64,000 bases of DNA from Oncomelania hupensis (lineage: Eukaryota > Mollusca > Gastropoda > Littorinimorpha > Pomatiopsidae): contig CM072519.1 of the NCBI GenBank assembly GCA_036898135.1, positions 38,133,666-38,197,665 on the forward strand, written 5' to 3'. Positions 42,923 through 55,538 of this stretch are shown here, one piece after another. The stretch's first letter is position 1. Every line of letters starts with the position of its first letter. The position numbers were made by a program, and so were the translations under genes. The notes beneath the pieces are model-generated. The model saw nothing but the letters and a program-made list of their open reading frames with translations. It was not told the origin of the DNA and did no database searches.

Positions 42923-43560
42923 TGTTACACTCAAGTTCGATGTTGGTGTTTTCTATCAGTATCTGATTCAGCCCCGATGCTTGAATTCCTGATAGGGTGT
43001 AACTCAGATTCGTTTATTCACACAGCCCGTCCAAACAGCATACAAGTCACAAAGTCGACGTATGAAGTTTTCCACTTTTATTCAGCACACATCAACAACT
43101 GCATACAATTCTTAATTCAACTCAACAACTTTCACAGCAACTTTCCAAATCACTATCAACAACTTTTCTCTCCACAACAATCTCTCGGCACACGATTAAA
43201 TAACCTCTCTCTTTTCTGGAACAATTGGGTACATGGTAGAAATGACGCACTGCCACCAATCGAACTAAAGATCGTCATCACTGGCTTACGTCATTACACA
43301 TTTCTTCTCCTTCCGGATCGTTCCTTCAAATTTCTACAATTATCCCGAATCTTCGATCGATAGTAAACAAGCCGATCCAGAAGACTCTACAACAATATCG
43401 ACTAACGAAAATTATCAACGTTATACAAAACCTCTCCTAACAACAATGCAAACTCAAATCAAAGGTAAATAAACTCCATTATTGAATACTTTGCAAATCG
43501 AAACGATTAGATCTATCGTACACGCTTCAGCCATACTATCATTCGCGTTTCAACGTAACA
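42923..43560 (-). repeat. 5' LTR of the Gmr1-like element
   Basis: 638 bp, paired with 37062-37699. It contains the promoter by position, but I see no decisive TATA box. A single two-subsite TTCTGGAA word also occurs in it (about 43215). Confidence 0.93.
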
Positions 43561-43565
43561 GAGAG
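43561..43565. other. Target-site duplication, right copy (GAGAG)
   Basis: Exact repeat of the 5 bp before the left LTR. Confidence 0.88.
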
Positions 43566-44434
43566 GGGACCATAAACTGAAAAAAAAAAAATCCTAGAGT
43601 CCATACATATACAGCTATTTCCATCACAATATCAGAGAAAAGGGCCAAAGAGCTGGTATCGTTGCATGTGGGGTTTGACTGTTTAACATGACTGTGGCCC
43701 CGCCCTATTTCTCATCGATTCCTTGTCTGTGTGATAATGTAATTTTTCTGCCCTTTTGACATTTTTAAGATGTATTTTAGCTTCTTCTTCTTCTACACAA
43801 GCTCTGGGCTAATAGGGATGCTTTAAAAACTAATTACATCGTGTAATTCTGTAGATGAGTAATGCAGCGTCTGAATGCTTTAACGCGGAAGTGTTTTGTC
43901 TACAGTAATTATTCTCTCTTCACACCTTTGTTCAAGCCGAATTTACACGTCCACTGAATTGCTCAGTATTGTGTTTTAACTTACCTAACCTAAATATTGT
44001 GCTTCGTTGTCTGCATTGCGGCAGATAAATTAGGGCGAGGAAGGGAGGTGGAATGCTTCTGCTGCTTGTGATGTGTGTGTATGTGTGTGGGAGGGGTGGG
44101 GTGGGGAGGGGGCGTGTGTGTGCATGCTAATTTACAATAGCTGTAATCCGCGCAGCAGCGGGGCATATTCACATCGCCAACTATCGAACAGGCTCCCCCT
44201 CCCTGGTCTAACTCCACTTCACTTCCCACCCCAACCCATTGTTCGAGGTCACCATCTTACGCGCGCGTATTCTCAGTCTTGTCCTGCACTCCACAGTTGT
44301 TTAACGGATTTCTTTCATCCATGCCTCCCATCACAACCTTGAGCACTGATATAAGAAGAATAAGAATAAGAATTATCCATTGATTTATAATCCAATTACC
44401 TCTGCCTCTGTCTTTCTCTGTCTGTCTTTCTGCC

Positions 44435-44435
<1 letters not shown>
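43566..44435. other. Unannotated DNA
   Basis: A poly-A run at about 43580 and a GT/GGGG-rich stretch at about 44070-44120. No gene recognised. Confidence 0.4.

Positions 44436-44437
<2 letters not shown>

Positions 44438-44487
<50 letters not shown>
44438..44487. repeat. (CT)n microsatellite
   Basis: A pure CT tract followed by C-rich sequence. Confidence 0.97.
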
Positions 44488-44488
<1 letters not shown>

Positions 44489-44804
44489 CCTCTCCCCCCC
44501 ACCTCTACTACCATCCCAAGACCACCATGGTTATTTGTGTGGATGTGCAAGCGCTGCTTCCTGTATCGTCTTTACGAGTGGCGAGTTTGCATCTAGCGAA
44601 TACGAATGGCATTATCCTGCCTGTCTGTAAACAAACTCTAGTATGGCTGACTCCAAAGAAAAAGAATTAAGGACAGGGGTCTTTGGCAACCTCCGTTCTT
44701 CGGCTACCCATTAATGATCGGTCTCGCCACTAGCAATCCACAGACCGTCTTTTTGTGATGGCTCGTTGCATCGACAAACACATGCTAATTTACTCTTTCC
44801 CTCA

Positions 44805-44806
<2 letters not shown>

Positions 44807-44875
<69 letters not shown>

Positions 44876-44905
44876 TCTCTCTCTCTGTCTCTCTCTTTGT
44901 TTCTC
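44807..44905. repeat. (CT)n microsatellite
   Basis: A pure CT tract, then CCT and CTGT interruptions. Confidence 0.97.
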
Positions 44906-45087
44906 TGTATTTGTCTTTCTCCCCCTGATTTAGGTGTAAGTAAGGGGTGAGGGGTGGTAGAAGGTAGAGAGAAAGGTATTTACTTGTTTCTTGGTATTGT
45001 TGTCCACTCTTGGATATTTTGCGTTTTTCAGAGGCTATTAAAGTGAGCCTGGTGTTCATTTTGTTTTTCAAACTTTTACACTAGGTA

Positions 45088-45136
45088 GGATGATCATAGA
45101 TAATAGGATGATCGTAGATAAGATGATCATAGATAA
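45088..45136. repeat. Short tandem repeat of GATGATCATAGATA
   Basis: Three adjacent imperfect copies of AGGATGATCATAGATAATA-type words. TGATCA is itself palindromic. Confidence 0.7.
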
Positions 45137-45139
45137 TAT

Positions 45140-48050
45140 ATTTACCAACATAAATGACGTGAAAGAGATATATCAATCGAACAATAACTATTAGTATGAA
45201 TACTTTGTGTCTGATGATAACTATCATTGTTTCTGAAGTAAACTGTTTCTTATCAGACGTTGTTAGTGATGGGGCGATAACAGTTATCAATAACTTTCCA
45301 TAATTACATCATTTTATTGTAGCTGACGAGAGCCAGTTCTATAAATGGCTGTGACAATAACAGTTTCCATAAAGTGTTTATATGTTTACTTTTTTATTCT
45401 ATGATAATTTCTTTATTATTATTAGAAATTATGTTTGTGGGTGGCTTCGTGGCAAAAACCATTTTGTTCTATAAATTGCACATTTTCCGTGGCTGTTAAG
45501 TTTACGGTACCGAATAAGACATGTGTTCTACCTTGTCATGGTACTTTAACGTACATTGCCCATCTCACCTCCGTGCCTCATTTATTGCTTGCATAAGTCC
45601 TTTTTATAATTCTGCACATTATGGGCAGCAATTACATACTACTGTGACGAATCGCGAATCCGTTTGCACCGGAGTCCGGCAAACATTGTAGTTGTGTTGA
45701 TTTACTGCTATGGTTTTTTTTTGGTTGGCTTTAGCGAAACATTCATATATATGTTGTTTGCCTTGCATAAGAAATTTAGTAATCTTATTTCCCTGTCTTG
45801 TAAGCTGTAAAGGCAGCTGGAAGACGTATCGGCATCCTTTCTGTTAAAGGCCCCAATTCAAAGGTTTTGTTTACTTGAAGCAAAAACGGGTTTCCCCTAA
45901 AATTCCCATAGTTTTTATAATAAACGATGATAAAGTGAGCATTCGTTGCTCAAACCAACCGCTAAAGTTTGAGTTTTCCATTTCGTGTCTGACAGGGAGT
46001 TTATTTCCCCTGTTTTAACGGTTCAGCCGCGGCTTGAAGTGGGCGTCTTTGGTGTCCGGGGTAGGGCAGGGCCTATTTTATCAACCTAAAACGAATACCC
46101 TTACGAGCAATTGTTTTTACGAGTTCTGTCTATTACCGGCTTTAATAGATGCTATTTTTAGCATCAGAATGTTGGCTGTTGCTATTAATAAGCATAAAAA
46201 CTACTGAATTTATTCATTAAAAAAATTAATATACTTTCTAAAGAGTTTGTGTGTTTTGTTGTTGTAAGCTTATTTTTTCAGTGGGGTAACACTCGCTGTG
46301 AATGTTGAAAGGATATGTCGAGGAGGTATGGTCAAAGTGGGTCCCTTTAAAAATACGGAACGTGATTTTAAAGTGGAAAGAAAACTTCCATTATTCATTT
46401 GATCTTTACCTCTGTATAGCACTGTACATATTTTATTGTCTGAATAATTTTATTTTCTTACTCGTGTTTGAATGCTATGTTGTCTGAGAATGGTTATTTG
46501 GATGAATGGCGATGTGGTATCTGATGTTTTATTCATTGACTTTGATATTGTCCTTATCATGCTTAATGTTTATGTTATGTGGCCCTCATGCTATATTTCC
46601 TTGTGTAAAAATGGGGACATCTATGTTGTATCTGATGTTGTGAATATAAAGCAAACCTAAGTCCAGTCTTTCTCGTCCACCCCTCATTCTCCACCTTCTC
46701 ATTCTTCTTTTGAGTATTGACTTTCTGTCCTCGCTAAATTTCCTGCTTAAACTTTAAAAGACTAGATTCGCATTGTACTCCACATATTGGCGTAAGAAAA
46801 CAAAGGAACAAAACTACCATAAAAGGGGAAAGGGAAGCGAACAAACGTATTCTTACTCCGTGGACCGCCGTGCATTGATTGGCTCAGTCTGGGGGGATAA
46901 CTCGCGTCAAACACTACCGGCGCTTGTCCATAGTTGTCGTGACTGGCATGCAAATCATTAGAGTTACCGGTCCTGCCAATACTCTTTCCGCGGCCGTCTG
47001 TCTGAAGAACGGGCCTTTGTTGGGCATAAACCTCTTGTGGGTTTTCGTCGTGTCCATTTCTTGTGGAGTGAGATTTATTCTTGAGAAGTCGTTTTTTTAG
47101 ACGTATTGTTTCTATTTGATGTGGTTATAATGTTTTCTATTTGCAGTTTGGTATCTATGGTTACCCTAGACGCATAAATGCTATAATGCGTTTGGTTTGC
47201 ATTGATAAGCCTTTGTTTTGTAAATATTGATTTCGTTAGATTGGTGTTATCGTGTTTGTTCATGGATTGTGGTCCAATTTACTATTAATTAGATTTCGTT
47301 GCTTTGTTGTTGTTTATTTCTGATCCGAGAAAGAGAAAAACAATTGGCTGAAGGTTCATGATTTGCATTCACAATAACAGCCCTTTGCTGTTGCCAAATT
47401 TAATTCTCTAAGTATTCAGAGAATGCGTCACAAAGGCAAGAAGAAAGAAAGAACTGTTTATTGCAAGAAGAAGTTATGTTTTGCCTTTCATTCATTGGAT
47501 ATCAGTTTGCCTTCTTGTTTAAGAGCATTGGCACCATCCAAGAAATAAAAATGCCTCGTTTCTGAAACCTGAAATGAAACGTTTATGAATCGCAATAAAA
47601 TCCTATTTTCTTATCCAGTGTATTGCAAAGCCATTTTAATATTTTTCCGAATTAAGGGTGTAAAACAAAACAAGAAAAGTTGTCCCTTTTTTCATTTTGG
47701 GTTTTAAAACGGACATAGAAACAACGAGATTAAAATCCTGCACTTCTACCGCTATCTTCTACTCCTCGTCTTCGTCTTTATCTTCTGCTTCGAAATCATC
47801 GCTGGTCTTCCTCTGCTTTCTCCTAGCAATCCTCCCCCTCTTCTTCCTTAAGGAAACATTAATTCCTTTTTTTTAAGGAGTGAGGAGTTAGTGAACCAGG
47901 GGGACAGGAGAACTGCAGGGGTAAAGTTCAGGATGTACCATCAGACAATGGGAAATACCTCCTTACTGCGGGCAACAACAAATAGAATAAAAACAGAAAA
48001 AGAAAGAGTCAGAACAGCCGTAAGTCGAGCAAATCTCCGCTGGGGATGTG
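45140..48050. other. Long AT-rich stretch without recognisable gene
   Basis: No microsatellite, shared repeat, RNA or protein signature was found. Open frames are short and compositionally ordinary. Confidence 0.4.
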
Positions 48051-48393
48051 TTTGCACGCTGGACAGTGGCAAGCCATTTTGATTCTGTCAGGCGGCAGGG
48101 CCAGTTCGTGGCAAGCTCCAGGAAGCGGCCTTGTCGTCCAAGACGGCTTTTAATTACGCCAGGGAGCGCCCGTCGTGTCTTGTGTGTGTTGGCAGAAACG
48201 GAACCATGTTCTTCGGGATCGAATCCCGATATTCATCGATTTTACTTTCTCGTTTCCCTTCTCTCACCATCCAGATCTCTTTGTTTTTGTCCGGTTATTT
48301 CTTCTATTGTTTTAAAACGATTGTCTTCTTAATGTTGATGATTTTTCTTAGCGTAAATACAAATCGGATTGAGTCATATAATGTTTCTGTTTG

Positions 48394-48549
48394 TAGTAGT
48401 AGTAGTCGTAGTCGTAGTCGTAGTCGTAGTCGTAGTCGTAGTCGTAGTCGTCGTCGTCGTCGTCGTCGTCTTCTTCTTCTTCTTTTTCTTCTTCTTCTTC
48501 TTCTTCTTCTTCTTCTTCTTCTTCTTCTTCTTCTTCTTCTTCTTCTTCT
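48394..48549. repeat. Compound microsatellite (TAG)n(TCGTAG)n(TCG)n(TTC)n
   Basis: Blocks of TAG, then TCGTAG hexamers, then TCG, then TTC follow each other without gaps. All frames across it are repeat artefacts. Confidence 0.97.
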
Positions 48550-48559
48550 CAGGGAAATT

Positions 48560-49200
48560 ATATGTCTCAAAAGGATGCAGCAAGTTGCTAACAATCAGTC
48601 ACGTCTGTCAGCGGTAACAAACAGTCATAGTTGTGGATAATTATGGTCCCGTGCAAAAAACTTGAAGATTTTTGCGAGCGGAAAGAAAAGAGCAATACAT
48701 CTATCAAGGGGAATAATCACAAGTTAAAAGTGTCGTGAGGTCATCTGAACGGAACCATATATTCAAACTAAATGTGGGGATGCTGTGAAGTAGCTAATGC
48801 TTGAGTTTGTGTTTAATTTTAAGTCTTTGCACCGAAGTGACTTTAAACTGATGGTTGAGTTTAAATGGCACAGTGTTTGAAACCTTCTTAGAATTAAACA
48901 AAACGATTCTTATAAATGAATGAGGTGTCCTCAATTGAACTCTTCACCACGACCACCCTTCCCCCTATGCTCCACCCCCTCCCCACGCTCCCGCCTCCCG
49001 TCCCCTCTTTTATCTGCAGGATTGTCTTTACCATTCTCAGACGCGCCTGCGAGTTGTCCCAGATGATCTGTATTAAATCCGGCCTCCGATGCTCGGACAT
49101 GGGTTCCACGATGTCTCGAGGGATTTTCTGTTTTGTTTGATGTGAAGATTTATTTCTTCTTTTTTTTCGGGTGGGAAAGTGTGTGGCCTAGGCTGAGTAG
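48560..49200. other. Unannotated DNA
   Basis: Nothing recognised apart from a C-rich patch near 48955-49010. Confidence 0.4.
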
Positions 49201-49203
49201 TTA

Positions 49204-49325
49204 GTCTTCTTCTTCTTCTTCTTCTTCTTCTTCTTCTTCTTCTTCTTCTTCTTCTTCTTCTTCTTCTTCTTCTTCTTCTTCTTCTTCTTCTTCTTCTTCT
49301 TCTTCTTCTTCTTCTTCTTCTTCTT
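49204..49325. repeat. (TTC)n microsatellite
   Basis: About 40 uninterrupted TTC units. Confidence 0.97.
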
Positions 49326-49695
49326 GTCGTTGCTCACTTACTATGTCGTTGACCGTTTAGTCTGCTTGTCTTTTGTCTGACTATATTTGTGTATGTTTGC
49401 CTTTCGCTACTTTGTTTTTTAATCTTTTGCTGTTTGTATGTATCTTTGGTTTCCTCATGTCGTTTGTTTTTACGTGTAATTTTTCGCGTTTCTTGGTGTC
49501 CATCACCGCATTTACTGACTCGACTGTTTCTTTACTTTGTGAAGTTTGAATGTCGGGAAACTTATTACATTTGTATGTAATGCTGTTTAAATAATGAGCA
49601 TTTGATTAGGAAAAATCCAATTCAGAGGTTGTTTCCATATGTTTACATTAAAATTTGAAATACTGTTTAGAACTAAGATATGCGATCACACGCAC

Positions 49696-49698
<3 letters not shown>

Positions 49699-49770
<72 letters not shown>

Positions 49771-49815
49771 CTCTGTCTGTCTGTCTCTCTCTGTCGCTCT
49801 TTCTGTCTCTCCCTC
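49699..49815. repeat. (CT)n microsatellite
   Basis: A pure CT tract to about 49757, then TTTC and CTGT variants. Confidence 0.97.
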
Positions 49816-50074
49816 TGCTGTAGGGAAAAGCGAGATAGGGATCTGGAAGTTGAAAAACTAAAATTGAAAAATGACTGACATGGGCAAAGAGCAGGAAGAC
49901 AATGTCAGTGACGAAGGGTATGCGGGTTTTGCCAGAACACGTTAAGACTCCCATGTTAAACAATGGAATTAAGGTGATCTGAAAGGAAATCGTTAAAAAA
50001 ATTGAATGGAGAGAAGAAAAAAAGAATCAAAGCAGGAAAACCACCTAAACTTTTTCATCAGTATGCATGGAGCT

Positions 50075-50230
50075 ACTCCCAAAAGGTTTTACGCTGAATT
50101 ACGCTCTCGTTGCGGGCACAGACGTCAGTGGCTGTGGGAGCTCTCCGCCTTAAACTGTGTTGACGTCACAGGGTGAAGAAAGCGCGAGCTTGCAGAGAAC
50201 GTCATCAATCAGGGGTTTCAGTAACAGGTT
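50075..50230. promoter_or_regulatory. Possible regulatory region with CRE-type palindrome
   Basis: A perfect TGACGTCA at 50161-50168, a GACGTCAG at about 50131 and an ACGTCATCA at about 50199 fall within 80 bp of moderately GC-rich DNA. TGACGTCA is the cAMP-response-element core. No gene start is visible nearby, so this is inference from motif clustering. Confidence 0.25.
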
Positions 50231-50234
50231 GAAG

Positions 50235-51355
50235 TATCTCTCAGGTAAACGATATACACTTGCGCCTTGCCCAGTTACAAGCCGCCTGGCAGCGGCTACG
50301 TGCAAAACATTGGTTTTCTCGACTCGGCAATCTTAGGAACTTCTCACTCAGGCATTGTCTGGGCTGGCTCAGTGCCTTCTTTTCAAGTGAGGCCGTCATC
50401 GTGGAGAACATACAACAGGCCTAACGCTTTGGCCAGTCACCTGCCTCTTGGCAGCATCCACTTCATGGTGAAGAATTAGTGTTTTATCCCCGCTTAGTGT
50501 GCGGTGGCGAAATTTGTTTAGCTATATACACTTAAACAAACGCCGTTTTAGTTAGATTTATCTAAATGCTGTTTTAATTTACCCCAATTCAAGAGGCATA
50601 ACTTAGGGGATAAGTATGCTTGATCGTCTATGCTATCGTAGTGGAAATAGTTGGTGGCGCAAGCATACTTCTGGTTTGCCTGAAGCTCATTGCAAATGTG
50701 TTTGCCATTCACTATGCTCTCAATAATTTTGTTTGGAATGCAATGTACTACCTCGTTTAGTGCTGAAGCACACGTATTTAACCATTAGTCAAGGATCAAC
50801 TGTGAACAGCCTCTTAAACGTTGGCGCTTGTAAAGACTGTCCGCAGATAGATGACTTTTATATTTCTCTACACACAAACATTCTACAGCGTTGAAGGCGC
50901 CGTTCATTCGTTGATAATCCCGCTTTATAAACGTTAAAGAGGCGTGTGTTGAATGCCCGAAATCGCTTACGTGTACGGACAGCTTAAGATTTTAATTAGA
51001 GTATTTTCACTTCCTACTTGCAAAATAGATTAATTGCAACTTGACACCATCTGAATGTTTTTGTTTTTCCTCTCTTTTTTTTAAGGTTTGACGCCATTTT
51101 GCCATTTGACGTTTTTAAAGGCGGAGGGAAGTTGGAGATGTGGGGCAATTAATTGGTTGTTAAGGTATTTTATATTTTCCGAGATATCGACAACTTTCTG
51201 CACTATTCGGTTTTGCAATAAGAAGCCAAATTGTCATAGGTCTATCTTTTGTAACACTATCAATTACCTATCAATTTATTTTACTCAATAATTGTAACCA
51301 AATATTACTTACACACTAATCTCAATATCTGTAAACATATTTAATGTATTTTTAA
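50235..51355. other. Unannotated DNA
   Basis: No supported gene. A 70-codon plus frame at 50267-50479 has no recognisable domain. Confidence 0.4.
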
Positions 51356-51359
51356 TAAT

Positions 51360-51470
<111 letters not shown>

Positions 51471-51479
51471 GTTATTGTT

Positions 51480-52220
51480 TTTGTTTGGAGGTTTAGGGGG
51501 ATGGGAGTGGATACATTCATTGTCACCCTTGTGGTCAGATTGTGAGTTGCAACCTTAATAGAAAGCACTACAACTGCAGAACAGCGCTACACAGGGAAAA
51601 AGACCCGCAGCATATGTGCCTGCTGATATTTATAAAACTACCCTTTCCTAGTATAGATCTACATGTGTTTCTCCTAATGTGTTTGTATTCGTTTATATTT
51701 TCGTCGTACACAAAACTTCATACACTTTTGTCAGCTATCGTCGGTATAAGTAGTTTATTTGAAGTTTATTAGTAAACGAAAAACCATTTGAAAGTGCTTC
51801 AATGAACTACCGACAGAATTCGTTACAACTGGTTTTATGTGTGATTCTTTGCAAACATTAATTTTTGCCAAAGCGATGCGATACTTGGATGAGCGATTTT
51901 GTAGTGTAACAGGAATATTTCAGTTCAGCATCTTCTTCTTAATCCTTCTGACGCTCCTGAACACTGTTTAAGCATTATCTTAAGTACAGAATAATGCGTG
52001 TATTTAATTATGCGTGCGTGTGGGTATGAGTGAATGTCTACAATCATTAAATGAATAGACGCGAATTAAAACAACTGAACCCAACACTATTTTGGTAGTG
52101 CTATTCTTCTTACCAGTCAAGATTTAAAAAAAAATGTGTTGCTATACTTTCAGTTTTCGTCTCTAGCCTTTACCCCTCTCTCTAGTTGTTCTTGTTTAAT
52201 TCTTTTTCTCCATTTCAGTC
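51480..52220. other. Unannotated AT-rich DNA
   Basis: Nothing recognised. Confidence 0.4.
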
Positions 52221-52225
52221 AATGT

Positions 52226-52226
<1 letters not shown>

Positions 52227-52256
<30 letters not shown>

Positions 52257-52328
52257 AAGAAGAAGAAGAAGAAGAAGAAGAAGAAGAAGAAGAAGAAGAA
52301 GAGCAACAACAACAACAAAAACAACAAC

Positions 52329-52414
<86 letters not shown>

Positions 52415-52421
52415 TCATAAC

Positions 52422-52501
<80 letters not shown>

Positions 52502-52531
52502 TAATAATAACAACAATAATAATAACAGTTA
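52227..52531. repeat. Compound microsatellite (AAG)n(AAC)n(AAT)n
   Basis: A run of about 25 AAG units, a short AAC block, then about 67 AAT units with scattered AAC/CAT interruptions. The long poly-Ile, poly-Leu and poly-Arg frames are artefacts. Confidence 0.97.
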
Positions 52532-52534
52532 AAC

Positions 52535-53480
52535 TAATAATGGATATTATATTCGCGCAAATCACCAACCAATCAGGCTCAAAGCGCGGCGATCTATACC
52601 AACATGCATGCTCATATGTTTCACACACTCTCACACGCGCAATAAACATACACATATATTACTAAAACATGTGGCGTAAAGGCAGGGATATTGCTATATT
52701 AGAAAACGGACAGGACTTCGAAGTTTATTTGGGAAATGTTTAGATTTTATATATAATTAAAGACGTATAATTTTCCATCCGAACTTCGCTGCTTTGGCTA
52801 TCGCTTTTGCTCCTCTTCTGTAAATGTTCGTCTTCTCCAAGAAAAACTCATTTTCATACTTTTTATAAACTTCGACCCTCTTTTTCCTCCGTCCCTCTTT
52901 GTTTCTCTTAACTTCTCTGTCCCCTTCGTTGTCCTCTTGTCTGTCTCTTCACTCTCTCATTCTCTCTCTGTCGCGCTATCTCCTCCATGTCCTGCTCTGT
53001 CTGTCCGTGTGACACCCCTCCTCCCTTTTTCTAGAGGTTTGTTTGGCGAACAAGCTGTTCACAGACCATTAGATTTTACGCTACATTTTATCTTGCTCAT
53101 CGATATTGGCCACGCTTCATTTCTCGGGGCAATAAGTTTGACGTCCCAAGCACACTCCGGCTTAGGGGAGAGAAGGAGACACAGACAGAGACAGAAAGAG
53201 AGAGAGATAGAGGAAGAAATAGATGGGGCGAGGGGGTGGGGGGGGCCGATAGAGACAGATTGTTTGGTCACTTTCTCATGGAAGGGAAAGCACGCCAGCC
53301 GCAACGTTTCGCCACCCCGACTATGAGGTACAGAATCTTGACTCGAATGTACCCAAATGTACCCAAATACTGTATACTGGAACAACCACGAGAATGAAGC
53401 GGCAAGATGAACAGAGCCCACATTAATTGAATGAGATGTAATAAAACAGACCCAGCTAATTCTTTATCCGTTTACATGTT
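52535..53480. other. Unannotated DNA
   Basis: T/C-rich patch at about 52860-53000 and A/G-rich patch at about 53165-53260. The 129-codon plus frame at 52937-53326 has low-complexity ends and no domain I can name. Confidence 0.35.
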
Positions 53481-53489
53481 TTGTTAAAT

Positions 53490-53745
53490 TTTAATATATT
53501 ATTAGTTCCCGAGGTTTAACTGGGAAACTGTTGTTTTTGACTCTGTCCGTCCGCCGTCCAGCTGTCACTTTTGCGCACTTTTGTCTGAATCTAAGGACGG
53601 AGTTGTTTGAAACTTGTATGTCGTTATAACATAATGATCCAATGTATTTAATGTTGCTGGACACCTGGATTTGAACCCGCGATCTCTCAAACACAAAGCA
53701 CAGCACTCTGTCGTCGGAACTGTTCCGCCCAAAGAGAGCACACAA
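53490..53745 (-). mobile_element. Possible tRNA-derived SINE
   Basis: On the minus strand GGTTCAAATCC (53667-53677) matches the RNA polymerase III B box except for one base. It sits in a tRNA-like head (GAGAGATCGCGGGTTCAAAT). A body of about 170 bp follows, containing GTCCGTCC-type words. No good A box is seen and no second copy occurs in the window, so this is tentative. Confidence 0.35.
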
Positions 53746-53759
53746 GATTGATGACGTCA

Positions 53760-54200
53760 AGAAATAATTAACACGGCGGCCGTGACTGAGGGAATGAAAA
53801 TGATTTGTGGATCATTTTCAGGCTGAGAGATTTTGGCCATTTCCAGTCATCACGGGAACTTTCAGCGCCGATGTCCCCCTTTCTTGCCCAACTTTCCCGT
53901 CGCTTAATTTTTACTTGCCCAGCGTACTCACTCTCCATTGTCATACGTTCAACTTGCCCGTCTTCACAATGGCTTGTGTTTGTTGTTACATTGACAATTA
54001 CGTTGTTCATTATGTGATATTTGATTTACTATAGAAGTGATGAAGAGGAGAGAAAGACGGTAAAATTTTTGTGTGTGTCTAGTCTCTTATGCCCAGTGCG
54101 AAGATATGATCTTCTTACATCCGCACCAGCAATCTTCCTCCCCCCTTCCTCTCCCTCCACCCTAATTCCTCCAATAACCCACACCAACCCTACCTACACA
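53760..54200. other. Unannotated DNA
   Basis: Low-repeat sequence with the words TTTTGGCCATTTCCAGTC and TCACGGGAACTTTCAGCG. No gene established. Confidence 0.35.
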
Positions 54201-54204
54201 CACG

Positions 54205-54295
54205 CACATACACTTTCTCTCTGTCTCTGTCTGTCTTTCTCTGTCTGTCTTTCTCTGTCTCTGTCTCTCTCTCTGTCTCTCTCTGTCTCTCTCTG

Positions 54296-54376
<81 letters not shown>
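54205..54376. repeat. (CTGT)n/(CT)n microsatellite
   Basis: A CTGTCT-rich lead followed by a pure CT tract from about 54305. Confidence 0.97.
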
Positions 54377-54379
<3 letters not shown>

Positions 54380-55525
54380 CGCAAACCTCTCATACAAAAC
54401 ATCATCAGTCCTCTCTCCATATCATTTGTTCGCATTCTCTTTTCCCTACTCATTCACGCAAACATTCTAAACATTATTTTAATACACTTGATCACTCATT
54501 TTTCATTCAACTATCTCATTTCTTCACTCCATGTTATGTTGATAATTTCTTTGTTTCTGCATACAGATTCGTCGACTCTCCTCCTTTCTCCAATCTACTC
54601 CACCATCTTGTTTCCGTTCCCGTGGCTTTGTTTCTGCATTCCGATTTCTCTCCCCCAACCAATACCGCCGACGTCCCGATCCTTGAGCACATTGGCGGTC
54701 TTGGAGTAGCAACTCCATCCTGAGAATTATTAAAGCCGCTTTGAAGAACAGTCCAGCGTACAGCCTGGTTCCATGCGCCAACTGTGCGAGTGCCTCTTTT
54801 GGCAAATTTCCTTTGACGCAAGTACTTTGGTACATTCCAGAACGTCTGTGGGAAGCTTTCCTCTTCTCACGCTGCCGTGGTGTGCGGCCTGTGCTAAGTC
54901 AAATAATGTCTGCTGCTTCTTGAAGAGAAATTAAGACTTCAGATTTATGAGAAAAAAAAGAAAAATAACTTTAAAATAATACAATAAACTAATCAAAGAC
55001 ACTAATCACTCTTTGTGTCCTTGTTCCTTCTTGGCCTGTTGTACTCGGTGAAGAAAATGCTCCTAGATGCCTGCCCAGTAGCTCTTGCTGCACGGTCCCT
55101 CTGCCTGTACCAGGTTTTGGATTCTCCGACAACTCGACAACGGTGTGGATCAAGAGAAAAAGGTCACTCCAGGGCGAGCGTCAGAGTTTTGGGGTGTTGT
55201 TTATCGTGTCCCTCGCCTCTGCCTTCATCCTTAATTAAACACTATTTCCCATGAGATAGTTGCGTCGTGGGATGAAACAATAGCCAGTGGGGTCACAACC
55301 TTAAGCCCGTTCCTCCCCTCTTTGCCGTCATTTTTAAAGCACCAAGTCTGCGTTTCGTGTGGTGAATCGGCTACTACTAATACTGAGAGAGCTAATCTTG
55401 GTGAGAGATCATGCTCCTCCTACCCACCCCAACCCCAAACCCGGCCCAAAACCTCTACCCCTCTTCTTCCCTACCCATCCTCCGACCCCTCATCTTGTAA
55501 TTTTCTAGTACCGATTTTAGTTTTG
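54380..55525. other. Unannotated DNA
   Basis: No gene or shared repeat recognised. Confidence 0.4.
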
Positions 55526-55538
55526 ACTACGTAACAGA

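Larger units (their letters stand above)
37062..43560 (-). mobile_element. Complete Gmr1-like Ty3/gypsy LTR retrotransposon
   Basis: A 6499-bp element in minus orientation. It has LTRs at 42923-43560 (5') and 37062-37699 (3'), each 638 bp, starting TGTTAC and ending GTAACA, and identical by eye. A candidate primer site lies just inside the 5' LTR and a G-rich polypurine tract adjoins the 3' LTR. One intact gag-pol frame (37908-42374) lies between. The GAGAG duplication on both sides shows a direct insertion. The order is gag, protease, integrase, RT, RNase H. This differs from the usual Ty3 order and matches what is known for Gmr1-like elements. Identical LTRs, full coding capacity and intact signals suggest a recent and possibly still mobile copy. 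Confidence 0.93.

Noticed and set aside
48205..48230. B-box-like GGATCGAATCC possibly marking a tRNA or SINE
   Set aside because: No A box at proper spacing on either strand, and the word is self-complementary (GGGATCGAATCCC-type).
48131..48640. 169-codon frame with Ser-Arg and Leu runs
   Set aside because: It spans a compound microsatellite, and the part before it has no recognisable domain.
52186..52665. Frames of 146-159 codons rich in Ile, Leu and Arg
   Set aside because: AAG/AAT microsatellite translation.
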